Shown here piece after piece: positions 35,977-48,200 of a stretch of DNA of 64,000 nt (position 1 is its first letter; the number at the start of each line of letters is the position of its first letter). Source of the DNA: Casuarina equisetifolia (lineage: Eukaryota; Streptophyta; Magnoliopsida; Fagales; Casuarinaceae); NCBI GenBank assembly GCA_028551475.1, contig CM052354.1, positions 12,483,172 to 12,547,171 of the forward strand. Reading direction: 5' to 3'. Both the position numbers and the translations under genes were made by a program. The notes below the pieces were generated by a model. That model was not told where the DNA came from and did not search any database. It was given only the letters and a program-made list of their open reading frames with translations.

Positions 35977-36520
35977 AAGGGGTGGGCGTTGTAGTCAAGA
36001 AAGGAATGAATGGGAGTCGTGAAGGGGAAGAAGATTGGTGATTGATTCGTAGTACATGGAAGGAAAGATGGTGGTAACGTGAGGAGCAACAATTCGAATT
36101 TGAATTCAAGTGCAGCGGGCATAAGATATCTTTTAAAGTCAGCTTCCTTATTTTACAACCATTAATCAGGGGTGGTTGGGATTTCTTTATTTAAAGAAAT
36201 TCAAATAAATTGCATTATTTAATATTTCCTAGTTTTTCGATTTTAATTATGTAACGTGAGGACTTTCCTTTAGAAGATGGAGTAAATGGCTAGAAATAAG
36301 GGGGAGCACAATCAAAGAAGGGGGTGAAGAAATTGTAATCTGTTTTCCAATTTTGTAACTATCCTTACGATTCAATGGAACTATCTTCTTAACTCTTCCT
36401 ATTTTGAATTACGTTGCAACCATAGGTCATCCTCGTAAGAGCAAGAATAGGAAGGCGTGGGACGACTTTCCAGTAGTCGGTCCAGTTACTCGCTCATTCA
36501 CATGAGCACGTAACATAGAA
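35977..36520. other. Spacer between profilin pseudogene and TRIM array
   Basis: Sequence consistent with 3' flank of the profilin copy, then AT-rich spacer. No gene seen. Confidence 0.4.
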
Positions 36521-36868
36521 TGTAACGAACTCAACCATTGAGCCAAAAGGCCTAAGCCTGTTGGCATGACGGGTTCAATTACCTTTAGGATCGTAATGTA
36601 ATGGGAGAACCAATTACACCAAAAGACTGGCTTGTTGGTGAGAGCCCCCCCAATTACTCTTGGCCCGTAACAGATCCACCACGCTCTGCAGCCCGACTCC
36701 CGGCGGGCCACATTTGTAACCTCTTTGGGCCCGGACTCACGGGCCTGGACTCACGCCACGGGCAGGCCCGGACTCACATCATTGCCTCCTACCCGCATTG
36801 CCTCCCTGCCTCCCAAGAAAATCCCAGCAAACCCATGTCACGGGAATCGAACCACGGATGTGGCACCT

Positions 36869-36881
36869 GGCTTTGATACCA
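36869..36881 (-). promoter_or_regulatory. TRIM primer-binding site 1
   Basis: On the minus strand TGGTATCAAAGCC, two bases inside the LTR end, matching the initiator Met-tRNA 3' end with one or two differences. Confidence 0.75.
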
Positions 36882-37231
36882 AATGTAACGAACTCAACCA
36901 TTGAGCCAAAAGGCCTAAGCCTATTGGCATGGCGGGTTCAATTACCTTTAGGATCGTAATGTAATGGGAGAACCAATTACACCAAAAGACTGGCTTGTTG
37001 GTGAGAGCCCCCCCAATTACTCTTGGCCCGTAACAGATCCACCACGCTCTGCAGCCCGACTCCCGGCGGGCCACATTTGTAACCTCTTTGGGCCCGAACT
37101 CACGGGCTTGGACTCACGCCACGGGCAGGCCCGGACTCACATCATTGCCTCCTACCCGCATTGCCTCCCTGCCTCCCAAGAAAATCCCAGCAAACCCATG
37201 TCACGGGAATCGAACCACGGATGTGGCACCT

Positions 37232-37244
37232 GGCTTTGATACCA
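37232..37244 (-). promoter_or_regulatory. TRIM primer-binding site 2
   Basis: Same TGGTATCAAAGCC as in the first unit, 363 bp away. Confidence 0.75.
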
Positions 37245-37484
37245 AATGTAACGAACTCAACCATTGAGCCAAAAGGCCTAAGCCTGTTGGCATGGCGAGT
37301 TCAATTACCTTTAGGATCGTAACATTCCACCACGCTCCGTAACCGATGCCCCGACGGCCCACTCCACGACGGCTCCACATTGGCCCCATGCGTTTAGGTG
37401 CCCCTTCGGCCCATGACGTTTTCCGCCAAGTAGCCTTTTTCGTAGGTTGCCTCTTTCGTGGTTTGAACTCCGGATGTGGGGTTT

Positions 37485-37497
37485 GGCTCCGATACCA
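37485..37497 (-). promoter_or_regulatory. TRIM primer-binding site 3, variant
   Basis: TGGTATCGGAGCC on the minus strand: the first 12 bases equal the primer-binding site of the Copia element at 2582. This marks the third unit as a different subfamily. Confidence 0.75.
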
Positions 37498-37575
37498 AAT
37501 GTAACGGGAGAACCAACTACATCAAAAGACCAGCCTGTTGGTGAGAGCCCCCCCAATTACTCTTGGCCCATAACA

Positions 37576-38801
37576 AAAACTTTCGTAAAACTTCAAAAAG
37601 TATATTGGTTGTCATAGAACTTTCAGTATCTATTCATAGAAGAATAGTTAAAATTTCTAAATCAGCAAAGAAATAAAAACAACTCTTGACAGACTGAAGT
37701 CTGCATATAAATGCATTAAAAGAATTTCATAAGCCAACTAGCATCGGTCCATTCCAATTAATGCATAATTCCACTCAGTGGTTTGGAGATACGTGGACCT
37801 TCTAAAATGGGCCTATCCATGTCCAACTCCACCCACATCTCTAAATGCCTCCGAGACAAAGATGGAGCCCAAATAAGGAAAGGAAAAGCCTGTGGTGTAA
37901 TTTCTTGAATGTTACCAAAAATGGAAAATATCCATACCCAATTTCCAATATAAAAGGCTTGTGAGATTAGTTCCAATACATAATCACTCCTCAAAAATTA
38001 CCAATTTATTTTTATATAAATAAGATTTATTTCTTGAATTGTCTGCAATACTCAATAGAGTATGTCCGAGATTTTTATCGTCATAAGAAGATAATGCTAA
38101 GTATAATGTGTTTGATGTTAGCTAGAGATATGACAATACATTGATTTTTCATTCATTAATTTTGTAATTAAAATTTAGATTAGAATTTTATTTTTTACCA
38201 CCTTTTGTTAAATCAAATTTAGATTAAAAATCATTCTTTGCGAATAAAGTAATTGCATTCTTTTGTTTTGTAGTGCTTCCTATTCTTGTAAGCTTAAAAT
38301 CCTAGTTGCGATTCTATATGTGATGCGTTTCCCTTTGTTGAGCTTATGGTATGAGTTTATATATGACTTTTGTAAGAAGATTAGAAATCCAAGAGTTTCA
38401 CTTTGAGTGGGCAAGACCAAAAACCAAGTTAGACATCATAAATCCAAGAGTTAAAGGTATGCACTTTTCTTTCTCCTGTAAGACATCGAAACATATAAGC
38501 AAAAGGCACTTACCTTCCAAATTCTACCTCTATGATATCTATCTGAAGCCTCTTACAAGATGCCAATTGTTCAACCAGCATTCTTGGCATAGCCCAACTA
38601 AATCCCAACTATTGAGCATTTGCGTTCACTTTTTCCCAACTAAGCATCCTAATCCCTCATCATAATGCTTGACTATAGCTAATCCATAGTTAATAGAGAT
38701 AATGAAACAAAGATCTGTACATGTCTCCGAAAGTAACATAAATCTATATCAAGAATTTTATACATAGAAAAAGAATGAAAATAAATAATTTATATTTTGG
38801 C
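37576..38801. other. AT-rich spacer without a recognised gene
   Basis: Frames at 37758-37994 (minus) and 38351-38665 (plus) have no motif I know. No RNA gene or element ends seen. Confidence 0.4.
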
Positions 38802-40051
38802 TGTTGATAATTCTATTTTTATAGAGTTATTTTACCTATTTTTTAGGTAATAAATAATACAATGCTTATGAGAAAATATTTGAACTCCTCTTATTTATTT
38901 GAATTTGTCTTGTTTTTGTAGCACAAGGAGGTAAGGAGAAAAGGGATGAACATGAAGAACCTGATACTTATTGTGTGGCAAAATTGTAATATCAAGATTA
39001 AGAAAGTCAAGATGGGCTTGGGCTTTGGATGATTGTTATTAGATTTTCTATTGTTGTTGGGTTTTCTAAATAAATAGAAAACCCAGTCATGTTAGGAATT
39101 CAAGTCTCAATTAATTTAGGAGTTCAAAACCCAATTGTTTTAGGTCTCTAAAACCCAATTCTACTAGGATAGGAGATAGGTCTAAACCTAAACCCTATTT
39201 AAGAGAAGAGAAGAGGCAAACGAAGAGGAGGAAATTGAGTACAACTCAAGAAAGAAGCAAAAAATTCAAGGTTTTCTTGAAGAGAAGACAAAAAGGGTGA
39301 CAGACTTCTTGTTCTTGGATTCAAGATGCCTTCTTTATTTCTTATTACCAATCTTCCTCATTATTTCTTTATTTTTAGTTTATTTTTGTTAGAGCTACGA
39401 TGTAACCTAATTATGATGGTATGAATCTTATGATTATTATGTTTTGCAAGATATTTTATTTATGTGAAGTTACATATTACGGAGTTTAATGCTTTTAGGT
39501 GATTAGCTACCACTTAGATGACTTGATTTGCATGTTAAAGACCGACAGGAAATAGCATGCAATTGCTTCTTGTAATATGTAACCATAAATTAAATATGGA
39601 TAGACATATACCATATTGTTTGTGTGGCTTTTGGTGTAAACTGGGAATATTCATAGATCCTAATGCATTTGGTTTGTTTTAATTCACATATAGAGATATA
39701 GTGAATTAATGAACTAAGTATGTTTGCTATACCTAGACATAGGATAGTAAATAAATTAGGAAATTCCGCCATCACATAGATATTATCTCTTTTGCAAGCA
39801 TAAATAATTAATATTAGTACCTAGTAATTATGGTGAAGTCATATGCTCTAACATATTTCTTTTATTAAGTTTTCTTAGACTTAGTTAGTTAATCTATCAT
39901 CCATCAATTTGGTTTGCTAGATAAATTCTAGGAGTTATTCACCGTTAGTAATTAGTTGGTCTAGTAATCACCAATCTCTGTGGGACGATATCTTTCTTAT
40001 CATTATATTACTTGTTCGACATGTTCACTTGCATTTAGATTTCACCGAACA
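38802..40051 (+). repeat. Probable 5' LTR of the Gypsy remnant
   Basis: Starts TGTTGATAATTCTATTTTTA and ends GAACA, six bases before the primer-binding site. About 1.25 kb. Without a second LTR the left edge is a judgement, based on the TG start and on the same TATTTTGGC preceding both this start and 43467. Confidence 0.55.
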
Positions 40052-40057
40052 AGTTTT

Positions 40058-40074
40058 TGGTGCCGTTGCTGGGG
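40058..40074 (+). promoter_or_regulatory. Primer-binding site of the Gypsy remnant
   Basis: TGGTGCCGTTGCTGGGG, close to the TGGCGCCGTTGCCGGGG found after the 5' LTR of many plant Gypsy elements. Confidence 0.8.
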
Positions 40075-40292
40075 ATTGGTTGTTTTACTACTGATTAATA
40101 TTAATACCGAATAATTTTTAGGTTTATTCTAGCTTTTATTTTCCTTTAATTTTTTTTTATTCTTGAAAAACAAAAAAAATTGTTTCTTTTAATTCTTGAA
40201 AAATAAAAAAAAATCGTTTCTTTTAATTCTTGAAAAACAAAAAGAAAAAAATCTTTGTTAAGTTGTTGTTGTTGAAAGATTAAGTAACAAGG

Positions 40293-41896
40293 ATGGAGAG
40301 ATATGATGGTACATATAGACTTTTAAAAGACTATGTTGCACCAACATTTTGGAATGCTACATCAAACATTAGGCTTGCAAATCAGGCAAATAACTTTGAG
40401 ATCAAGCCTGTGCTCATCAAGATGCTTAAAAAATCTGTGCAATATAGTGGGCTACCAAATAAGGATCCAAATGCTCACATTGAAGCATTCCTTGAATTCT
40501 GTGACATGATTGGAGATTATGGAGTTTCAGAAAATGTTATTAGGTTGAAACTATTTCCATTTTCTCTTAGAGATACAGCTAAAAATTGGTTCTCTTCTCT
40601 TCTTGCAGGATTAATTACTACATGGGATGATTTGGCTTATAAATTTCTTGGTAAGTTTTTCCTTTGGCGAAATCTGTAAAAATGCATAACGATATTACTA
40701 CTTTTATACAGATGGACAATGAATCAATGTATGAAGCTTGAGAAAGATTCAAGGAACTTATGAGGAGATGTCCAGATCATGGACTACCCATTTGGTTACA
40801 AGTACAAACTTTCTATGATGGGTGTAGTACAAATCTTCGTTTTGTAATTGATACAGCTGCAGGAGGGGATTTGCACAGCAAAACAACAGAAGAGGCATAT
40901 AACCTTTTGGAGGAAATGTTAGTTAATAACTATCAATGGTCTACTAAGAGGCTACCAATGCATCAAGCAAGTGGAGTCCATGAAGTAGATATCTTCACCA
41001 TAATGTCTACACAATTAGAAGTGCTCAATGAGAAGATGGACATCCTAAATACTCCAGTTGTGAGACATCAAAGTAGATCATATGAATTTTGTGGTGGAGC
41101 ACATGAGAGTACAGAATGTCAAGTAGGTAACCCTAATGCTTATTATAATGATTATGTTAATTTTGTTGAAATTCCTAGCAGGTCATAAAATGATTATTAC
41201 TCAAATACGTACAATCTGGGATGGCACAACCATCAAACCGTTTTATGGAGTAACCCAAATGAGATGAGACTGCAACCAACATTTAGGCAAACAGAAGAGG
41301 CGAAGCCTAATTTAGAGGACATGTTCACTAAGATGATGCAAAACGATGAAGAGAGATTCCAAAGACAAGAAGCATCAATCAAAAGATTAGAGGCACAAAT
41401 GGGTCAATTGATTAGCATGATCATAGAGAGACAAGAGGGTCCTTTGCCTAGCGATGTGGAGAAAAGCCCTATAGATACTACAGAGGCAATAACCCTAACA
41501 TGTGGCAAGCAAGTAGGAGAAAATGATGCTGACAAGGAGATTTTCAAGGGAATAGATAAGGATGTCAGCATACAACTTGAGGAGGCACCTAGGAGCAAGC
41601 TTGTTCCAGAAAATCCTATGCCTTTTATGCCTTCAGCTCCATCTCTCCATAAATTCCAGCAACATGAAAGAGATAAGCAATTTTTGAAATTCCTTGATAT
41701 ATCTTTAAAATTGCACATTAACACTTCTTTTGCAAATGCTCCAGTTCAATTGATCAATTATGCAAAACTTTTGGAAGAGATACTAGAGAACAAAAGGAAG
41801 CTAGAAACATATGAGACAGTAGCGAGGATTGCAGAATGCTCAACCATTATGCAACATAAGCTGTCTCCAAAATTGTTGGAGTTTTATCCTCCTTGA
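40293..41896 (+). pseudogene. Gypsy gag, broken (frameshift, two stops, pol deleted)
   Basis: Gag of Athila type. The first segment (40293-40679) includes the retrotransposon-gag core (AKNWFSSLLAGLITTWDDL). A one-base loss near 40657 changes frame; a TGA interrupts at 40739-40741, where a tryptophan is usual (YEAWERF pattern). The second segment (to 41188) carries RCPDHGLPIWLQVQTFY and a half zinc knuckle CGGAHESTEC, ended by a TAA (41186-41188). The same frame continues at once to 41896 with a coiled-coil-like stretch (EERFQRQEASIKRLEAQMGQ). The last codons (ECSTIMQHKLSPK) are those that normally precede the protease; here they run into the element's 3' untranslated end, so PR-RT-RNaseH-IN have been cut out. 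No function expected. Confidence 0.88.
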
Positions 41897-43466
41897 GCAA
41901 CAACATCCAAGATAGGTTGGCTGAAAACTATAAAGCAAGCGCTTCTTGGGAGGCAACCCAAGCAATTTCGTTTTAGTCTTTTCATTAGAAGTTTTGTCAC
42001 CACCATCTCCTCAGAGCTTTACATGGATATGACTTACAATCAAGGGAGTTTTCTCATTCCTATTCCTTCATTATTATTGCTTTCTTTTCTTTTTACATTG
42101 AGGACAATGCTTCATTCAAGTTTGGGGGTAGGGAAAGAACCTTTGTGCTAAATTTGATTGAAATTTTTTTTATGTCATGATTACATCCCATGTTGTGAAT
42201 TCTTGGTGATTCTTTGGAAGATATAGATTTTGTTCAAATCTGCAATTATAGTGTGAGTTAAGTGTGATTTTGATTATGTTGATCTACTTATTGAGCACTA
42301 AAAGTCCTTTATTTTTGAAATTGTGTGTATCTCTAGAGAACATTCATGTGAAGTATGTGATTTTCTTAGATCTCACATGAATCTTAGAATTTGTTTGATT
42401 TTCTTTTGAGACGAAATCCTAAGCTGCATCTAATTGAGAAAATGATTTAGGCCATTCTTTGGATCGTTTGAGCCTTTCAAGCCAACCCTATTTATTTATC
42501 ACCAGTCACCCCGCTGAGCCTTGATTCTTATCCATTTTTTTTAATGACACCCACATATATATAGCCATAAGCCTTGAACAACTTATCTTATCGTTCCACG
42601 CCCATGAACATGTTGACTTGTAGGATGGAAGTTTGTTTGAGATGAATAAAGGTTGAAAGGAAGATGGAGCATGGGAAGAAGAAATTGATTACAATGATTA
42701 AGTGGGCATAGTATTCCATTTTTGCAAAAAAAAAAAATAGAAAAGAAAGGAAGTACAACATTTGCCCAAGAATAGAATCCTCTTATCATTCCTTATCATA
42801 TTTATGCCATTCAATGTTTTGAGTTAAAGCCATTAAGCATAGTAATTGAAATGATTGGCAAGATAAGAGTATAGTGACTACATGTCTAGTACTTTTACTT
42901 GTTTTATTGATGCAAGCATGATTGTGGCTTTATGAGTGTTAGAATCCAAGTGAAATCAAGCATTTTTAGATGGAAAAGAATGAGAAAAGTGATGGTAGAA
43001 AGTGACAAGAGTTTTTGATGAGATCCTAGAAAGTAATGTGTTCATGGGTGAATTAAGCCTAAATGACTTTCATCTTACCCCTAACCCAGCCTTACATTAC
43101 AAGCTTATAAAAGTCCTATTGATTTTTGATTAGATGATTGGCTTACATTAGTGGAGAGAGGAATGAAAAGCAAACATATGAGGTTTGGTTAAAGATTTTA
43201 AGAGATTGTATATTAATGTGAATCTATTTTGAGTGCATATAGTTGAAAAGATAAGGACTCACACACACACACGCGGTCAACATAGTTAAGAGTCTATCTT
43301 ATCTTATGAAACAATTGTAGTGTTTGGATGAAAGTTATATTTTTTTTTGAATTGTTAAGTTGAGCAATTATGGGAGAATATCATGAAGGGGTTTTATCTA
43401 AAACATATATTGTTTATTGCTTTTGCTAGAGGACTAGCAAAATGTTAAATTTGGGGGTATTTTGGC

Positions 43467-45265
43467 TGTCAAAGCTTTAACGCTCTTGTAAAAGCCATAG
43501 AAAGTTGCAAAGCGGGGAATAGCCTGAAAAAACCTGAACTCCAGACGAAAGCACCAAACCAAGCCACATCTCCCGCATCAAACTTACGCAATCCTACCAC
43601 ATCTAGACGAGACCCCATGATAATTCGAACTCCAAACAAAAAAGGCCACAAAAGCACACATCAAGATGCAAGCAAGGACTGAAATTGAACAGCAGAAAAG
43701 ATCTCCGAAGACCACAGACACAACCCAACACACAAGTTCTAAAATGATCTAATAAAAACACATAGGACATGAACACAATCTAATTTCGAAAACATGACAA
43801 ACCCAGGAGTTCATCGATCGACTATATAAAGCAGAACAAAATTCTACGGATAAAGAGATAAAAGTAAAAAAAAGAAAAAATGTAAGATGAACAATATTAG
43901 TAAAAGTGTATTTTGTTATTAAAGTGTGAATGTTTATTTTAAAATTTTAAGACAATAAATAAAAAAGTCTCATTATTTATAACTTAATGACCTATTTTCT
44001 CAATTTTAATGTCAGACAACAACTACCTTCAAACTTGCCATCGATGAAGACCCAACAGTCATCTTTGGTGTTGTGTTGGGAGCTTCTTGCATTGTATCAA
44101 GCTTCGGGTCAACCACACCAACGATATTTTCCGGGGCCGAATGCTCTTTGTTTAACCTCCATGTTACAGTGGACCCTTGACTGGGCTTCACCCAAACTTG
44201 TACTAGAATTTGATTGGTCTGAGAGGGTACTATTTCAGTAGCCTGGGCCAGTAGGGCACTTCTGATTGGACCTTGCATGACACACTCTCCCAACATATGT
44301 GGATAAAGTTGTCATTGTCGTCACTTGAATCAAGATTTAAGCTGCGGCCTGAGTGGCGGGAGTTCGGGTCTTACTCATTTCCCTAAATCTTTACTCCGAT
44401 AAAAAAATAATAACAGAAATCATTGTAGGCCAATTATCTCTATTAAAAAAAATATATTTCATAATTTATTGGTTGTAGCATTTGGCATAATCCGATAATC
44501 TCATGAATTTTTTTTATTAATAACATTGTTATGTTAAAACTTTTTTCTTTTTTCCCTTTTGATAGCAACCGACACCTAAAATATACATTTTAAATAATCT
44601 TTTGAGGCTTTCAATTAAACAATTCAAGCTTTTGAAATTTATTATTGTTAAAAATATTGCATTTAGGAAAACATTTTGAAGAACAAATGGACCATTTCAA
44701 CTTAATACCATAAAAAAATTATACAGGACATAAATTTCTTGAAGAAACGTTCAAGTTCTCTCTCTCTCTCTTTATCTTTTCTTCTTTACATAAGAACCTC
44801 AATATGTCATGCGTTCTCAAACCTACTTATACTTTCATGTAATCAAGTCAGGAAGTTAAGTCCCCTTATTCCCTCACGAAAAAGGAAGCAAAAAAAGGCG
44901 ACCCTTCAAATATCAAGAAGATGCTCATTTTAGGAAACCAACGAGTCTTATAACAAGTATTACATTACATGAAAATATGTAAACGTAAGCTACAGAACTT
45001 TCACCGATTATCATTATCTTGAAATAGAGATTAATGAAGCTGTTGTCAACCTTCTTTGAGCCAAGGAAAAGCCCAGAGTTACATGACGTTCCATTATGTT
45101 GGGCGGGAAGAATACAAGTTAAGCTCAACGAGGAAGGAATCTTCGTACAAAAGAAGTAAAACCCCTTTCACGCGCCTCTTGTCGGAGATTGGGGATCATT
45201 TCCCATTAGCCAAACATGAATTTTTCAAACGTGCGGTACACGCTAGAGTCGGCAACTTAAGGGTG
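43467..45265. other. Stretch without a recognised gene
   Basis: 44012-44296 (minus) is more GC-rich and reads as an open 94-codon frame without known motifs. A CT run lies near 44758-44771. The segment 44930-45260 has coding-like composition but no identified product. Confidence 0.35.
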
Positions 45266-45640
45266 GTAAACATTTATTTTAAAATAATGGAAGGCAAGCA
45301 ATTTAGAGATAAATCTAAAAATCTATTCTAAAATTGCCAGAGAAAGAATAAAACAAGGATATACGTCATCAGTTGGAATCAAAAAAGTCCTTAACAGCAT
45401 AAAAAGGATGGTCGAAGGAGGAAAAACAGTTGCAGTACATCAAGATGCTGTGTCGCAAGGAAGTACAAGGGGAGAGAAAATCACGTCGGAAGTTGCTGAA
45501 GAACGCCCTGGACAAATACCAACCGCTATCACTGACATCACGAAGAAGGAAACTAGAGAAATTGCAACGCTTACACCAGGATAAAAGTGATTTTATCTTT
45601 TTGGCAAAGAATATTCCCATTTCCTGGTTTTTTGCAACAT
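45266..45640 (+). pseudogene. Degenerate coding fragment, copy 2 (related copy at 23.8 kb)
   Basis: Longer than its sibling at 23765-24135. An open stretch from about 45409 to 45663 starts after a TAA and reads GWSKEEKQLQYIKML, then a run of Lys/Arg-rich helices (RRKLLKNALDKYQ, RRRKLEKLQRLHQ). The spacing W-S-x-E..., then KN.L, then KL..L..L is compatible with a degraded DUF573 domain, yet key family residues are missing. The upstream part matches 23730-23870 (GGCAAGC, then CAGGA.ATAC.TCATCAGTT). Identity uncertain. Confidence 0.4.
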
Positions 45641-46559
45641 ACTTCTTATTCCGTGATCTCTAAGAAGTATTTGAATTGATATATGAATTTAATAAGAATT
45701 ATAAGAATTATCTCATGAATAGTAACAATTAGTGATTCATATGATCCATTTTTTGGGTACATTAGTTAAAAATTTGTTACAAATAATTTATCAAAAAATA
45801 ATATTAAATGTTATGAGTTATAAAGAATTTCATATGAAGAATATTTTTCATATGTAAATATTAGTGAATTGAATTTCTCCTTTAACTGCTTTTGTAGAAT
45901 TATTAGTCACTTTTTTTTTTTTAGAGATTTTTTGAATTCTCTATAATAATATCAAATTTTAAAAACAGAGAAAAAGAGAGGAGAGGGTCTCCAAACATAA
46001 GGAGGTCAAAAAATAGTTTATGACAACAAGTAGAAGAACATTATAATTTAAATGACCTCAATTGTTGGATGAATAAGTGGTAGTGGTAGTGGTAGTGGTT
46101 TGGAGGATAAAATAGAAGGAAACTTATTATATCTATTGTGAACTTGGTAATGTAACTACACTTAAAATTCTTGATACAATACAATTTGAAAAGTATGGTG
46201 AGTGAAGTCAAAAAAATGGAAGAAAAAGGAGGCTAGATGTCAAAGAAAAATGAAAAAAGATAAATATGACCATGAAAAAAAAATTCCAGGTAGATGATTA
46301 AAATGGTTAAGCTAATGTTTAAGCAAATGTTTAATTTACGTATGACTTGATCAAAGTTAATAAGAAAAATAATAATTGGTGAATCAAGGAGGTGGGTGAG
46401 TACAATAAAAAGTGATCATATCATGATTTTAGATATAATATTGGAAGGGTTGGGTGGCTTTAAAAATAAAAAAAATTAAAAAAGCCTGCATGTTGAAGAA
46501 AACTAACAAATGAAGATAAGCATGATAACAAAAGGTAACTATTTTGATCTTACCTTTCT

Positions 46560-47110
46560 GGCAATAATAGTCTTTACAATGACTAAAATAACATTCAATT
46601 TATGCATAGATCAATTAGGATTAACAAGGAAAATATTGATTGATGAGGCAAAGAGGTGAATTTATGTGTACAAACAATTAGCACAATGACATGGTAAAAG
46701 GCAATCATTATCATGGTTTTAAAAATAATATACTAGGAGGGCGAGTGATTTAGAAATAATATACTACTGAAAAGAACTAGAGAATAATGGCATCCAATGC
46801 CAAAAGTCATAACATGTAGAGAAAATTTCATAACCAATGACTAGCAAATAGTTACTTTTACTGTTTCGCATATTATTGACGTTAACATTGATTACTATAT
46901 CAAGATTTTATAAAAAGCTTAGTCATGGCTAAGAACTAAACTTTTACCCCAAATGTTGAAATCAAAAGTCTACTAAACCATTATAATATCAGCCTTAGGC
47001 ACTATAAGCATATCGTTTAAAAAAAAAAAAGACACTAATGATTTTTGAGGTACGAAAAAATCGCCATATCGGGTGAAGTATATAAATGTGGTAGGGCTAT
47101 TGAAATGATT
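46560..47110. repeat. Dispersed direct duplication, copy 2 (first at 25300-25800)
   Basis: Same landmarks as the 25.3 kb copy, ending in TATAAATGTGGTAGGGCT against TATAAATGCGGTACAGTT. The 900 bases before it hold only AT-rich sequence, with a GTAGTG tandem (46080-46097). Confidence 0.75.
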
Positions 47111-47654
47111 GGTGCAAAACAAGGCCAGCCGACCATTCAGCAACAAGTACAATGGAGAAAGTGACCTGACCAATATATATATAAATTAATCAATTCTCAA
47201 TTAATTTATATTATAATTTTTACATTTATTAAATTAAAGGTAAGTCACACCTATTTTTTCAATATACTTGGGTTAAATAAATTTAAAAAAAGTATTTTTA
47301 TACAACAAGACATTTATAGGAAGATTTGCAATTAAAACTTTGAACTATAATGAATTATTAAAGTAATTGAAAAAAAGATTTGATTGTAAAATTCTTTAAA
47401 CTTTCTTTTTTAGTTAAACAAGGTTGTAGATATTTTTAAAATAAGATTATTTAAATATTAGTTTTTTTAACTAAAATTGAGAAAATAGTATGTGTAAGAG
47501 CATATTTATTTAAAAATATTAAATTCACTTATGCAAATATTTTATTGTATTATAATTGAAGGATTACAAACTCAACTATCTCTTAAATTAATTATAATAA
47601 TATAATATTCTCTTAAAATTTTGTATTATTTTATTCTTCGATGAATAAACTTAT

Positions 47655-47689
47655 ATATTTATAAATATATATATATATATATATATATA
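47655..47689. repeat. (AT)n microsatellite
   Basis: Long AT run preceded by similar AT-only sequence. Confidence 0.85.
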
Positions 47690-47699
47690 AACTAATTGT

Positions 47700-48200
47700 T
47701 ATTCCAATTTTCAGATTTTTTTTTCTTTTTCCTTTTTAGAAGAATTGCTTTAATTTCAAATGAGGCTTGATTAAAACATTTTTTTTTTGTTTGGAGGATA
47801 TGTAATATTATTGTGTTGCTACATGCAATAATTGAAATTGACATGAATATGAATATCTCTTCTTTATATTAGCTATAACTTATATTTTTATATGTAAAAA
47901 TGTTCTTAGAAAAGAAATATTCTTAGAAGGTTAGGCCCAAATTCATAAGGTAAAGGAAAAAATGAACTCTTTTTTATGAGGGTTTATCAAAGTATCTCGT
48001 TAAATATTTTTGTTTTATTGGGTGTTGTTTTCATTGCAGCCAATTTGTTTTTTTTCTAATTGATTCCAGTTAAATGCTAGATTTACCATGCTTTTCAATT
48101 GAAATGTGAACCAAGTACTATGTTTAAATCCTAAAAGAAGATTTTATTTTTCTCTGTAAAGCATAGTAGAAATGTTAAAACCCAAAAGCATATTAGAATG
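47700..48200 (+). repeat. Micro-ORF module, partial copy
   Basis: Only the upstream part is kept: TTTTTAGAAGAAT, GAGGCTTGATTAAAACA, CATGCAATAATTGAAATT.ACATGAATAT, TTCAT.AGGTAAAG and AATGTTAAAACCCAAAA. No micro-ORF follows. Confidence 0.6.

Larger units (their letters stand above)
36521..37575 (-). mobile_element. Tandem array of TRIM retroelements
   Basis: Terminal-repeat retrotransposons in miniature, read on the minus strand. Plus-strand order: LTRa 36521-36596, LTRb 36597-36672, internal 36673-36883; LTRa 36884-36959, LTRb 36960-37035, internal 37036-37246; LTRa 37247-37324, a different internal 37325-37499; LTRb 37500-37575. The first two periods are exactly 363 bp. LTRs are about 76 bp with TG...CA-type ends (TGTAACG and CGTAACA as near inverted repeats). 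Beside each internal region lies a minus-strand primer-binding site for initiator Met-tRNA. There is no coding capacity; the frames across it repeat with the unit and are spurious. TRIMs depend on enzymes from other elements. Confidence 0.82.
38802..43466 (+). mobile_element. Ty3/gypsy (Athila-like) remnant, pol and 3' LTR missing
   Basis: A probable 5' LTR (38802-40051) is followed by a primer-binding site, a damaged gag, a short piece of the usual element end (CGCTTCTTGGGAGGCAACCC at 41940-41959), a GGGGGTAGGG tract near 42125, about 1.3 kb of AT-rich untranslated sequence, and a second polypurine-like TTTGGGGGTATTTTGGC ending at 43466. A 3' LTR should start there but the sequence is unrelated. 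No protease, reverse transcriptase or integrase is present. It resembles a large retrotransposon derivative or an internally deleted element. Confidence 0.75.

Noticed and set aside
36427-37556. Repeated frames starting MARRESGCRAWW and MGEPITPKDW
   Set aside because: They recur with the 363-bp TRIM period and cross LTR borders; no coding function.
36521-37575. CRISPR-like or satellite interpretation of the 363-bp repeat
   Set aside because: Unit structure (LTR ends, primer-binding site next to each LTR) identifies TRIM elements, and the context is a plant nuclear genome.
43469-44296. Minus-strand frames after the Gypsy remnant
   Set aside because: Somewhat coding-like composition but no family pattern; not enough to call a gene.
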